Under the pieces are notes generated by a model. That model had not been told where the DNA came from. It worked only from the letters and a program-made list of their open reading frames with translations, and did no database searches. Positions 37,010 through 64,000 of a stretch of DNA of 64,000 nt are shown piece by piece (position 1 is the stretch's first letter; each line of letters begins with the position of its first letter). Location: positions 565,001-629,000 of the forward strand of contig JAXDDX010000013.1 of assembly GCA_034670405.1 (NCBI GenBank), in the 5' to 3' direction. The translations under genes were made by a program, and so were the position numbers. The DNA comes from Hoplostethus atlanticus (lineage: Eukaryota; Chordata; Actinopteri; Trachichthyiformes; Trachichthyidae).

Positions 37010-39774
37010 AGCTCCCTACTGGCAGCAGCACTGTTGTCAGAGGACTCTGCTCCCTAACAGCCCAGTCTGTCATTGTCAGCCATGCAGCAGAAGGCTAATG
37101 AAGGCAGCCAGAGAGTGTTGTGACACGTAGTAACAAAGTCTCTCTTCTCTCTTCCCATCTCCTCCTCCATCCTCCCCCGTCTCACCTCTCCTCCTCCACC
37201 TCTCTCTGTCACTGCTTTCCTCTCTTCTCTTATGTCCTCTTCTCCTTCTCTTTCCTCTCTGTCTCTTTTTTTAATAATTGTTCTGCATGTACGAAAGAAA
37301 GCATGTGGATATTTGGTTTTCAGTACACTCAGTGGTGTGGGAGTAAATTAAATTAATAAATTAATCAAACAACCAATATAAATAAAAATCTGATCTCTTT
37401 TTTTCTTATGACTCCATCCTGATAAATCTCACATCAGTTTGATTCTGCTTACTAACATGTACACTGTGTATGTCATAAAAGCCTAAAAACGTGGATAAAT
37501 GTGGGAAAAGAGCTGAGATGGGAGAATACACTGTATACTGCCTATTTCTTATCCTATGCACTTTTGCTTTTTTTTTTTTTTTTTTTAACAAACACTGAGG
37601 TGTGTTTTTCTACTACACTGTGTCCTGAATCTGACAAAGTTGTCCCTTGGTAGACCATCAAGCACGCCGCAAAGCTAACAGCCTCTTTCCCTGCTCCCTC
37701 CCCGTCTCCCCCAGGTACATGTCTGATTCTGGGCTGCATGATCTACCCAGATGGCTGGGACAGCGACGAGGTGAAGAGGATGTGCGGCGAACAGACGGAC
37801 AAGTACACGCTGGGGGCCTGCTCGGTGCGCTGGGCCTACATCCTGGCTATCATGGGCATCATGGACGCCCTCATCCTCGCCTTCCTGGCCTTTGTCCTGG
37901 GCAACCGTCAGGACAGCCTGATGTCTGAGGAGCTGCTGGGAGACAGTAAGAGACCCATCCGTCCATAGATGCAGGCAGATGAGTGTTGGGCTGGGGTTTC
38001 CACTTTTTGGGATAATCCAGTTGGTTTCATGCTGAAGCATTTTAAAGAGTTTGTTTTTAGCGGGTTGGGCCAGTCCACTCACCTTTTAGTATTTTTTATT
38101 ATTTATTTGACACAGATTGGAGTTTTAGTTCTACAAAACTCTCAATTCCTCAGAGGCAGAGCTGCTCTGGGGTCGGAAATAATCTTATTGGTTGAGTTAA
38201 ACCTCAGTGGGCGGAGCCAAAGAACCACAGTAACTCAGTGAAAAAGAAAAAGGGGTAAGAGAGGAGGAAGCAAATATGATGACGTTTAGCACTCTAGCCA
38301 CACTGAGTTATCTAGGTAAGCTAGTTAGCCTAGCGACCCTCCAAAATCATGAATGTTTTTTGGTTCTTTTAATAAATTCTTGACATTTATATTGTTTATT
38401 CATATTTTTCCATTCAAGTTTGCCAATTAGCTAACTGGAGATTATTTCTGCCTGTTTGTAGAGCTGAAACTCCAATCTGCTATTTAGACAGGGAGTCAGG
38501 AGAAATAGCTCCAGCGGGTTTGACAGGTCTAGGCCAGCGGGGGCTTGACCGACTATCTCTGGAAACTTTTGTTCCGGGCAGATTTTGACAAGCAAATCCT
38601 GCCTTTAGTCTGTTCTTTGTTCCCTAATGTAATGGCCTCCATTTATCCACGGTGGGGGGTTTTCCTCCAGATAACAAATTCAAAACATTATTATGACGAC
38701 CTTTCCACAAAAGCCCAATACACTAATGAGCAGTGCACATCAAAGGCACCATCTGTATCCTGCTGCCATCCCACAAATCCCACCCAGCAGCTTGACAACA
38801 AGGAACCGTTGAATTCAAAATGTACCTCGTTTCTCTGCAAGTTGTCCTCGCATAATTTCACACGCACAAGTTATCAATTTGCATGCATTAGACGGGTGTT
38901 TCATAGAGCGTGATTGGCTGCTTTGCTTGCTTCTATTACCAATGGGAATTTTGATTGGAAAGTGGCATAGGGCGAGGAAAGACAACAATCTCATTGGGAT
39001 TCATAGAGAATGACTGAAACGGCGAAAGGAGGCGAGAAGGAGAGGGTGATGCAGAGGAGGAAGAAACGAGATGAAAAGCAATGAGGAGGAGAGAGAGAGA
39101 ATGAGGGGTGACAGAGAGAAATAATGCAGCAATAGCAAGGGTTAATTGAAGCCCGGGGATGCTGGACAGAGTCATGAATTACTAATGGCTGTTTACACAG
39201 CTTGCTGCCAGCCTGTCTAAATGAATCACAGCCACGCTATCAGCCGGGCCACAGTTGCCTGTTAGCGAATATAAGCAATGTGACTGGGAGGAAGAAGCCA
39301 TTATCAACCAAGGGACCAGAGAGGAGGAGGACGAGACAGAGAGAGAGAGAGGGAGAGAGAGAGAGAGGATGCATAAAATATGAGAGGCAAAGTGAAAATG
39401 GGGGATTTGTCAAATGTCAGAGGAAATGGAATTGTATTGAGTGTGAGTGAGGGATGTTTTCTTATCTCCTGGCTCAGGAGGATGAAGAACATAGTGACAG
39501 CTGTCCAAGTTAGAGACCCCCTCATCAATAATGTGCCTTGAGTTTGCTGTACATTTCAGTCAACTCCGTGTGATTCATTTATTTATGACTGTATCCATAA
39601 CTGATGTGTTTGTAAATGAAGTCCGTCTGGTAACATTGGACTAGTAACTGGGGTCTTCTGAGTTTTACAACACCGCCACCTGCTGGTTAAGTGTAAGTAG
39701 AGCAGCTTGATCTTTTCTGTACTGAACTGACCGGTTTCTCTCTTCCCACAGAGAGCGGTAATAATGCCATATAA
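15883..39774 (+). CDS. lhfpl3: LHFPL tetraspan subfamily member 3
   Basis: LHFPL proteins are four-pass membrane proteins of the claudin-like tetraspan superfamily; LHFPL3 is mainly neural and its function is poorly defined. Exons: 15883-16315, 37715-37945 and 39752-39774, 228 aa. Four hydrophobic segments are visible: near residues 30-52 ([20 protein letters not shown]), 108-131, 143-155 and 185-210. The conserved [44 protein letters not shown] and [12 protein letters not shown] blocks identify the member. The start [19 protein letters not shown] resembles the human Ala-rich leader before MLP; Met11 (15913) is an alternative start. Intron phases join exactly (GCAG|GT.. to CAG|GTACATG gives AGTCLIL). 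Exon 3 adds only seven codons and encodes an SGNNAI tail unlike the longer mammalian end. Reading through the exon 2 donor would give SKRPIRP and a stop instead. Confidence 0.94.
16316..20823 (+). other. lhfpl3 intron 1, proximal part
   Basis: No coding exon supported. Mixed unique sequence with (GT)n at about 20071-20091. The donor after 16315 is CAG|GTAGGA. Open frames here (for example 16968-17168, 18229-18468 and 19164-19478) lack splice sites and protein-like composition. Confidence 0.55.
20824..21274. mobile_element. Non-autonomous DNA-transposon-like element (hAT-like), uncertain
   Basis: It begins TAGGGGTAGACCGACATATTG and ends with a stretch that reads TAGGGATGCTTTGATTAG on the minus strand, so the two ends look like imperfect terminal inverted repeats (TAGGGGT/TAGGGAT). 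The interior has repeated GATATC-type words and a 'gccgatcaccgatctcatatt' block, which I recall from fish 'aggggtgcaccgatatatcgg' repeats. No transposase frame is present. I could not identify a clear target-site duplication. Confidence 0.4.
21484..21575 (+). repeat. Fragment of the same fish repeat type as 9720-9920
   Basis: A (CA)n run leads into 'ggtttgtattactatatttg' and 'tgaggactttccaccgacta', the same order as the 5' part of the element at 9720. It is short and diverged. Confidence 0.35.
21576..24874 (+). other. lhfpl3 intron 1, unique sequence with possible conserved non-coding blocks
   Basis: No exon supported; (CA)n sits near 21585-21605. The stretch 22790-23060 is free of simple repeats and rich in homeodomain-like TAAT/ATTA and TGACAG (MEIS-like) words. 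That is typical of, though not proof of, developmental enhancers. Confidence 0.35.
24875..24933. repeat. Perfect 17-bp inverted repeat with 25-nt loop
   Basis: CACACCTGAACCAATTA at 24875-24891 is exactly complementary to TAATTGGTTCAGGTGTG at 24917-24933. The following 'gccagagtaaggctggagc' and 'aggacagggggtctttgagg' stretches resemble a fish interspersed repeat I recall, so the hairpin probably belongs to that element (about 24870-25010). Confidence 0.65.
25011..28434 (+). other. lhfpl3 intron 1, middle part
   Basis: No exon supported. It contains a short (GGA)n run near 25208-25230, a tandem ACATCGATAA pair near 26345-26364, TG-rich runs near 26850-26915 and a (CT)n run near 27395-27413. 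Confidence 0.5.
28459..28484 (+). repeat. (GT)n microsatellite
   Basis: Thirteen uninterrupted GT units, seen directly. Confidence 0.9.
28688..28843 (+). promoter_or_regulatory. Pair of RFX X-box-like palindromes in a GC-rich intronic island
   Basis: GTTGCCATGGAAAC at 28688-28701 and GTCTCCATGGCAAC at 28830-28843 each fit the RFX consensus GTNRCC-NN-RGYAAC with one mismatch, in opposite quality of half-site. The surrounding 28540-28900 is GC- and CpG-richer than the rest of the intron, which suggests an enhancer or alternative promoter. Function is inferred from motif only. Confidence 0.4.
29242..29279 (+). repeat. (GA)n microsatellite
   Basis: An uninterrupted run of about 18 GA units, seen directly. 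Confidence 0.9.
29280..32097 (+). other. lhfpl3 intron 1, unique sequence
   Basis: No exon supported. It holds an imperfect tandem array of AACAATACGGAA-type units at about 30566-30614, an RFX-like GTCACCATGGCAAT at 30264-30277, a pyrimidine-rich stretch 31600-31800 and a G run near 31891-31903. Confidence 0.5.
32098..32470 (+). repeat. Abundant teleost interspersed repeat
   Basis: It begins TTACATTGCATTACAGTCAT and continues TTAGCAGACGCTTTTATCC and AAAGCGACTTACAATAAG. It ends with 'gtgggttttcagcctgcggt' and 'cagctgtcctgacatcagtg', a repeat I recall as present in thousands of copies in many ray-finned fishes. The copy looks fairly complete and lightly diverged. No protein frame; class not asserted. 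Confidence 0.7.
32761..33060 (+). repeat. Cluster of short simple repeats
   Basis: (CA)n 32762-32782, (GA)n 32840-32861, CT-rich 32990-33017, a C run, and (CA)n 33037-33055, seen directly. Confidence 0.85.
33152..33232 (+). repeat. Long (GT)n microsatellite
   Basis: About 40 uninterrupted GT units within lhfpl3 intron 1, directly visible. The length suggests high polymorphism. Confidence 0.95.
33323..33361 (+). repeat. Retroelement 3' tail (fish LINE-type)
   Basis: 'aatttccctccgtggatta' plus 'ataaagtatcatacta' resembles the 'ttccc..gggattaataaagtatc' end of common fish LINE copies. Confidence 0.5.
33559..33842 (+). repeat. (CA)n microsatellite cluster
   Basis: Three CA blocks (33559-33602, 33759-33794 and 33803-33842) are separated by TA/CA-rich spacers, with an (TA)n-like stretch around 33660-33690. 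All directly visible. Confidence 0.92.
33900..35310 (+). other. lhfpl3 intron 1, unique sequence
   Basis: Nothing recognisable; no exon or named repeat. Confidence 0.5.
35311..35415 (+). repeat. Fragment of a fish interspersed repeat
   Basis: 'ggttcagcgtcttgctcaag' followed by 'gacacttca' and 'aaacctgggaccttccggct' is characteristic of the tail portion of a common fish repeat. Short and diverged. Confidence 0.45.
36017..36165 (+). repeat. tRNA-derived SINE
   Basis: The pol III A-box-like GGCTCAGTTGG (36031-36041) lies in a tRNA-like head (GGGGTGTCCTGTTGGCTCAG). The body reads 'cctgcaacctttgtcacatc' then 'cccccaatctttcctgccct', as in percomorph SINEs whose tails read 'tgctgcatgtcatcccccct...tttcctgtc'. 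It ends in A-rich sequence. The B-box is degraded. Confidence 0.6.
36955..37008 (+). repeat. (GT)n microsatellite
   Basis: About 27 GT units directly visible, about 700 bp before lhfpl3 exon 2. Confidence 0.93.
37009..37714 (+). other. Distal end of lhfpl3 intron 1
   Basis: CT-rich tract 37135-37268, a T run at 37568-37587, and the exon 2 acceptor (CCCGTCTCCCCCAG) at 37714. No exon other than exon 2 is supported. Confidence 0.55.
37946..39751 (+). other. lhfpl3 intron 2
   Basis: Donor ACA|GTAAGA and acceptor CTTCCCACAG. (GA)-rich runs lie near 39338-39367. Sequence around 38160-38230 ('aatcttattggttgagttaa', 'acctcagtgggcggagccaa') may be a repeat fragment. No further exon seen. Confidence 0.55.
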
Positions 39775-41860
39775 CACCTGGCAATGGTAAAACAATCACA
39801 CACACGCAGGTAAGGATAATATTTTGGTGTAGCCTAAGCATATATGAACAAATGTGAGAAAGATTTACTGACAAATAAATGTAATAATAATACTGCTACT
39901 ACTACTAATAATAATAATGCATTTTATTATGACTTTAAAAAATGAATTAAAAGCAGGTAAAACTCTTTATTCATTCCTCTTATTGTAAACTACATTCATG
40001 TAACTTTACTTACTGCCTGCAGGTCTTGCTGCCTAGATGTGACGTTACTTCAGGATCCAGTTTCACACTCCCAGTCCAACCCACGGCTGGGATGCAGAGC
40101 TGACGCTTGGGGAGTGAACAGATCAAAGAAGAAGTTTGGAAGGGGAGCGGACCTCGGTGGGAACGAGGGTGCCTCTCGCCCTCTCTGAAACGGCCCCCTG
40201 TAAAATAGCCTCATCATTTATCTCCGACAAATACAGGTGTTTCTTTTGATGGGCAACAACAGTCTTTTCCCAGAGTTCACCTGTGTTGAAACTGCGCCCC
40301 GATGCCAGAGTTGTCTTTCAGTTGAAAACTTTCTCCGTGTTAGTGAGAGGGTGGGTGTCAAGTTCACAGGTTCGGCTGAAAACGCAGACGAAGCCTCACC
40401 CAGGCTGTCATTAAAAAAACAAAAAACCCGAAGGACTCCTCATGTAGTAATTCAGCTCCAGGACTCTTGTCGGACGAACGCCACTGAGGGATGCCCGATC
40501 AAATCAAATCAAATCAGAACAAATTAACCAGACTTTGACCCGCACGAACGAGGACTTGACAGACTTCAGGTCAAAGCTGTCAAATCGTCTTTCTGTTAAC
40601 AAGTTGTAATGTGTCCAACAGTGTAGTATACCATGTCACTGAAGAATAACTCGATGCACAGGACTCGGTCTGGATGTGGGTTCGACACACTGTGTGACCT
40701 TTGACTGATTGAACCGGGTTGTGGCTACAGCGCAAACAGAAGCAGGCTAGAGTTTGGGCCTGCGGAGTCAACATACTGGGTCAAGACTTGAAATACTGCC
40801 AGTGACGTTCCAGCAGAAGCAATAGAGCAAACGGAAAGATCGGTGTATGTAATCATTTAAAAAAAAAAAAAAGTTTGATGTGATCGAATCAAAGTTAGAG
40901 GTTAAAGGTGTTGCTGATGGGAAATCTTTTGCAAAAAAAAGAAAATATGAAGTGCATTGAAAAGAATATGTCAAATGTATCAACTCTATATTCTATGTAT
41001 AGCTACATGTTGAATATGTCCCTGTATTTTGTCTTGACTTTGAAATGTACACAATTGATGATGCAGTGTTTTCAAGCTATTGGACCATTATTAGTGTGTG
41101 CCATACCTTGTAATCTGACAGTATTGTGGAGCGCTAAAGGGTTCAGCCATCCGGTGTGCTGTGCTGGGCAACCGTGACCGAACAGATCTGAAAGTTCATT
41201 CTGTGCTGTTGTATCTCTGTTTCCTCTTATTCTTCACTGCCTCCTATCTGAAAAACTAAGAGCATACTAAAGGGTGGGTCAAGCCGTGGCCATAGGACAC
41301 AGTGGTGATTACAGTTGTCACAAATTTAAAAAAAGTGGACATTTAAAAGTGTTTCAAATGTATGATAGAGTGAAAAGACAGCAGCGGCAACCTGCTAACG
41401 AAGACAAGTTTCCGCTGCCACACGGCTGTAAGAGAGCTTGGTTTCAACACTATCCTTGTGAATGTGCCTCCTCAGACATCGTCCCTTTCCCTCTGCTCCT
41501 TCTCTCAGCCATCTGTTCCTTTAGCTGTTGCCATGTCTAGCTGAAAGAGTCCCATGTGTTTGTCCAGCCAAGCTCAAACATAGATTACTGCTCCATTACT
41601 GCAAATTAGGACACATTCTACTTTCCTTTTCCAGTCAACAACACACCAGAGATTACCTCCTCCTGACTCAAGACCAGAGAGAGAGAGTTGTGACCAAGAA
41701 CAGCGACAGACAGGTTGAACCCTTTTTGAGTGTGTCCAGATGAGCCAGTAATGATACGGAATCACAGCAAGTGATGAAACTCTTTCCTGTGTATATCATG
41801 TACATTTGACGACGCAATTCATCATATGAGGCAAAATAAAAATGAAAAACGCCACATTTC
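39775..41860 (+). other. lhfpl3 3' UTR, containing an intron
   Basis: A consensus donor CGCAG|GTAAGG at 39809/39810 lies 35 nt past the stop codon. A good acceptor (TTTACTTACTGCCTGCAG) ends at 40022. The 3' UTR would resume at 40023 and run to AATAAA at 41835-41840, followed by GT-rich sequence (TTGTGTTCTTGGTTCTG). No coding exon is evident in it. Confidence 0.5.
41835..41840 (+). terminator. Poly(A) signal of lhfpl3
   Basis: AATAAA with a GT-rich downstream element about 25 nt later. It is the best signal before the convergent kmt2e 3' end. Confidence 0.5.
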
Positions 41861-43440
41861 CTGAAGAGGTTGTGTTCTTGGTTCTGTTTAAAAAAGGTCT
41901 GATGTTACTTGATTGAAAACAAACTCTTTCAAAACAATGAGAAATGTTTTTGGACTCATGTCTTACGTATAACTACATAAATGCTCAGCAACTAACAACA
42001 TAATGGTTGGTGGCAATATTCTTGTTCCATACAGGATGAAATCAGGACATCTAGTGGCAGTAGGTCATCATGTCTCAGATCATTTTGAAGTGTAGAGAAC
42101 GTCCCCATTTTCCCTTCTACTCCTTCTTTGCTCTTCCTTTGGAGGAAAGGATCAGAAGTCACAAGGATTTGGGACTTACCCCCCGACTTGAGTGTCTCTG
42201 AAGACTAAAAGCAAAGTCAAAGCAAGCCGTTCCCAGTCTGCGAGCAAGAACACCCTGGCACTTTAACCCTGCGACTTTTGCCACTTAGTGAGTTTCTAGT
42301 AGCTCTGCAGTTCACACAGGATGCCAAAACCTTGTGAAATATAAATAGGACAAAAATAGGGTTTAAAAATTTATGGAATGACTTCGGGAAAAGACCTTTC
42401 AATTTTGATCTTACATTGAACCTAAAACTTTGTACCAAACTTAGCAGGTTTGGAAAATAATTCAAGAGCGATTCACAATGACAGACTTACGCTTATTTGT
42501 TCCTTTTAGTGAAGCATTACGAGGGCAGGAGTGCCCTTGTAATCTTGACGCGCCCAGTGGATCCCCTGATGCCGGTACCAGCTTTGATATGCAGACAGCC
42601 TCCTGGATCAAAGGGAGAGGTGTGCAAGGCCATCTGCTCACATGAATGCTGACATCCCATGTAAACTGCATCTCTAAGAGGAGGATTAACGCTAGCCAGT
42701 GTTAGACAACGTTACAAACCAGCAATTAGTATAGAATAGTTGGGTCAATGTTCATTAGTTGTTCTAATGTAGTAAAACTTACTGAGAGAACTTCAGACAA
42801 TAAGTTCAACCAGCAAATGTCTGGTCATGTCAACTAGTGTTTTAGTTTAATTCACTAACTGCTGAATTGAATCCCAGTGGTACGTTTTTTATTCTCAGTT
42901 TATGTGGCACAAAATTATTTCACCATGTGGCCAAAAATCATCATGTCTGCTTCTTATTTAACTTTACTATTGAAAGTTAAACTAATTTATATACATTTAA
43001 ACGTGAGTAGTTTGAGTGTGAAGCTCCCGACACACTAGCTCACATCGCTGCGTTATGTTAGTTGTGTATAATAACCCCCTTTTTCTCTACTCTATTTTAC
43101 CCTATTTGTTGCTGCAATGTCCCAATTTTCCCATGGGGATCATTAATAAATTTCATCTCATCTTCTGGGGAATTATTTCTAGCATCCACCAAACAACCCA
43201 AGGGCAATTTGGGCATGTACAACAAATTTACTGTGACCAAACAGTGAAACGGCCTTGAACACTTTCTCACAGGCATATCTCACCCTCTCAGCAGCAGCGT
43301 GTTGTTGTCCTTCAATGCTTTCCGTCTTCTGTCCTGAAGGCAGAAAGCATAGTGGACATCTGTCAACAAGGCTGGTGGCGGAGACGGTAGCACAGCATTT
43401 ACCCCGACAGAGACACATGACACGACGAGTGGTATAAAAC
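41861..43440. other. Intergenic gap between convergent lhfpl3 and kmt2e
   Basis: No gene seen. A retroelement-tail-like stretch lies at 43123-43165 ('ccaattttcccatggggatc', 'attaataaatttcatctc'), of the fish LINE 3' end type. Confidence 0.5.
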
Positions 43441-43454
43441 TGTCATTACAGTGA

Positions 43455-44646
43455 TTTATTATAATGAACCATGAAAATAGCCAACCAGTGCAGTGTCTGT
43501 GAGTCTCTCCCCTCCACACAAACATACACTCACACACACAAATAATAAAAAAGACAAAAGTTGAAGAGTCCAGAGAGGGAAAAAATAAAATAATGCTACT
43601 GTCACAGAAACATTCAGCTTTGCCAAGAGAGCGTTCATATTTACAACCATATTCCAAAATGGGATGGGAGCGAATTGTACAAGCATAGAAAAGAAAAGAA
43701 GCAAATATTTACAACCTGTTCCTGGTGAAAGCTGGAGTAACCACCTATACATTAAATTACACTTTCTACAAATAACCATTGATATTCAAAAATAAACCGC
43801 TAACGTCCTACCTATGGGTGAGACCACTCTGGCTACCTCAGAAGACGACAAGCATTCGTTACGCTACGACTTCCTCTTGCGCTTTCCATCACACTAGACA
43901 GGCATACACCTTCACACCCTATCCCACAAACAGCACGCACGCACACATACCCACCCACACACACCCACACACACCCACGCACGCACACACACGCACGCAC
44001 GCACACACATGAGTGCAACCTCCTGGGGCAGTGAAGCAGGCTCCCAGCAGGGTCTTTTCTGAATCTCTGCAGCGGTGCACAGATATTTGTTGTTAGACAG
44101 AGGAATAAAAAAAATAATTCTGTGTTTTTTTCTCTATACAAAAAGCTTTCTCTTTGCTATAATGAGCCACTAGATTAAACAAATAAATGGTGTAGAGAGC
44201 AGACAACAGACAAGAGGAAGTGAAAGGAATAACTGACAAAGGAGAACAAGGGGATATAGGCTGGAATGTCCATTGATAAACAAAGTGTGGGGCCTTACAA
44301 CAGGAGTCCAAACAAGACACAGGACAGAGAGCTTTCCTCTCCATCACAGGAAGGATATATAAAAACAAAACGGAGGCCAGAGAGAGGGTTGTGAGCACCG
44401 GGGAACGTCCATCTTCATTTTTACACAAAGTCTGTTTTGAAGATTCTTTCATGGTCCTTTTTTTTATTTTTTATTTTCCGGTCCTTTTTTAAAAAGTACC
44501 CTTTTATCTCACGTTCAGCTGTTTTTCCATTGGCCAAGTGTTCAGGTACATAGAAAACATATCTACAGCTTATGTTACACACGCTGTTGGAGCCCCTCTC
44601 AGACTGAGTTCACAGGGGCGGCCAGGCCCGCCAGCAGAGAGGGTGG
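43455..44646 (-). other. kmt2e 3' UTR and poly(A) signal
   Basis: TTTATT at 43455-43460 is AATAAA on the minus strand, 1.19 kb past the stop. The UTR carries two Pumilio-type UGUAAAUA elements (43638-43645 and 43706-43713) and a GU-rich repeat (43933-44010 on the plus strand as CA/CGCA). No coding potential. Confidence 0.6.
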
Positions 44647-63101
<18,455 letters not shown>

Positions 63102-63215
63102 GACGTTCTCTGCTGATCAGTTCTTGTCCTACTGAGTCCAGAGCATGGGAGTCCAAAACACTGAGGCATGCCAGCCACAGCACTCATTGCAGACATCTAA
63201 GTGCATCCACAAGGC
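63102..63215 (-). other. kmt2e 5' UTR part of exon 1, with upstream ORF
   Basis: An acceptor (CACTGTATTTTCAG) at 63216-63218 suggests that the first coding exon begins at 63215 and that earlier exons are non-coding. A 25-codon upstream ORF runs from ATG at 63206-63204 to TAG at 63131-63129, 27 nt before the kmt2e ATG. Confidence 0.5.
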
Positions 63216-64000
63216 CTGAAAATACAGTGGGAAATTATGAGGGGGGGATGGAATAAGACAGACAATAGAGAGGGGGACAAACAAAGACAATCAGTTAGCA
63301 TTGTGTAGCGGCATCAGTGATAGTATTTATAGATGGAATGAAAGAAACGACACGTTGTTGAACTGAACAAGAACAAAACCCTTGCTAGGCTGCAATATCC
63401 AGTCATAATGAAAACTGGGTATTTCCAGTACACGTTATTACATGATTCAGACTTTCAGACCAGTGAATTCAAAACCAAGACAACGCACTGAGAAGTTGAG
63501 TCGTATCTGACAGGAATTTCCCCTCTGACAAACCTAGTCTACCTTAGCTAGCTGAGGTATTGATTGATGACAGGGAGAGGAGATATAAGGTGAAGCCTGA
63601 ACTGCTGCTGTGAACTGCGCAAATGCGACCTCTACATGCTGTCTGCCAGGAATGTAGGAAGCTGCAGTGTAAGAAAGCTCCCACAGGGGGGAGCAGGAGA
63701 ACTCAGAGTAGACATCCGCCATGAAAGGAGGGAGAAAAACGCAACACACAGAAGCCATTTTTCCCCCCTTCCACTGGAGGACTGCTCTATTCTGAGCACT
63801 TATACACACTCTTCCCAATGAAAGACACACACAGAAAATCCTTCAACAACGTAATTACAACCACACACAGTTTGTTGATATGAGAGCTTAGGTGTTAACA
63901 TTACCATTGTTTGTCTAGCAAAATGGATGGAAAAAATGCACTGAAAGATGAAGTTGGCAATAATTAACCACATTAGGTGTCAGGGAGCAGAGGGAGACTA
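63216..64000 (-). other. kmt2e upstream intron or promoter-distal sequence
   Basis: No coding exon seen. The kmt2e promoter and first non-coding exon are not identifiable here and may lie beyond the right edge. Confidence 0.45.

Noticed and set aside
37946-37968. lhfpl3 ending with SKRPIRP as the main C-terminus
   Set aside because: The in-frame donor ACA|GTAAGA and the matching exon at 39752 explain the end better; read-through is kept only as an alternative.

Overview
The window is vertebrate nuclear DNA, almost certainly from a spiny-rayed (percomorph-type) teleost. Genes are split by GT-AG introns, (CA)n/(GT)n microsatellites are dense, several interspersed repeats are of well-known fish types, and the encoded proteins are close to mammalian ORC5, LHFPL3 and KMT2E. 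The block ORC5 - LHFPL3 - KMT2E is the same neighbourhood as human 7q22, but KMT2E lies in the opposite orientation here. No prokaryotic operon, phage, CRISPR array or biosynthetic cluster is present, and I found no convincing 'new system'. The unusual items are a broken photoreceptor gene, an unrecognised small membrane-protein gene, splicing oddities and clusters of RFX-like palindromes.

Layout. 1-2.1 kb: one exon of an unknown minus-strand gene (346-424) and an unrecognised plus-strand gene for a small hydrophobic protein (about 1461-2065). 4.07-6.13 kb: a four-exon guanylate-cyclase-activating-protein (GCAP1-like) gene, plus strand, with CRX-type motifs upstream and a one-base insertion in exon 2 that breaks the frame. 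8.03-14.38 kb: orc5, minus strand, 14 coding exons, 445 aa, complete. 14.4-15.9 kb: the shared divergent upstream region of orc5 and lhfpl3. 15.88-39.77 kb: lhfpl3, plus strand, three coding exons with a 21.4-kb first intron, 228 aa, followed by a spliced 3' UTR ending near 41.85 kb. 43.44-63.2 kb: kmt2e (MLL5), minus strand, 23 coding exons, 1,650 aa, complete from start to stop, tail-to-tail with lhfpl3; its 5' non-coding exon(s) continue toward or beyond the right edge.

The genes do not form one pathway. GCAP regulates retinal guanylate cyclase, ORC5 is a replication-origin subunit, LHFPL3 is a tetraspan membrane protein, and KMT2E is a PHD/SET chromatin protein. I assembled all exons by hand from reading frame, splice-site consensus and remembered family sequences. 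Exon coordinates are therefore frame-checked predictions rather than transcript evidence. The long introns hold microsatellites, decayed fish repeats and possible regulatory motifs.
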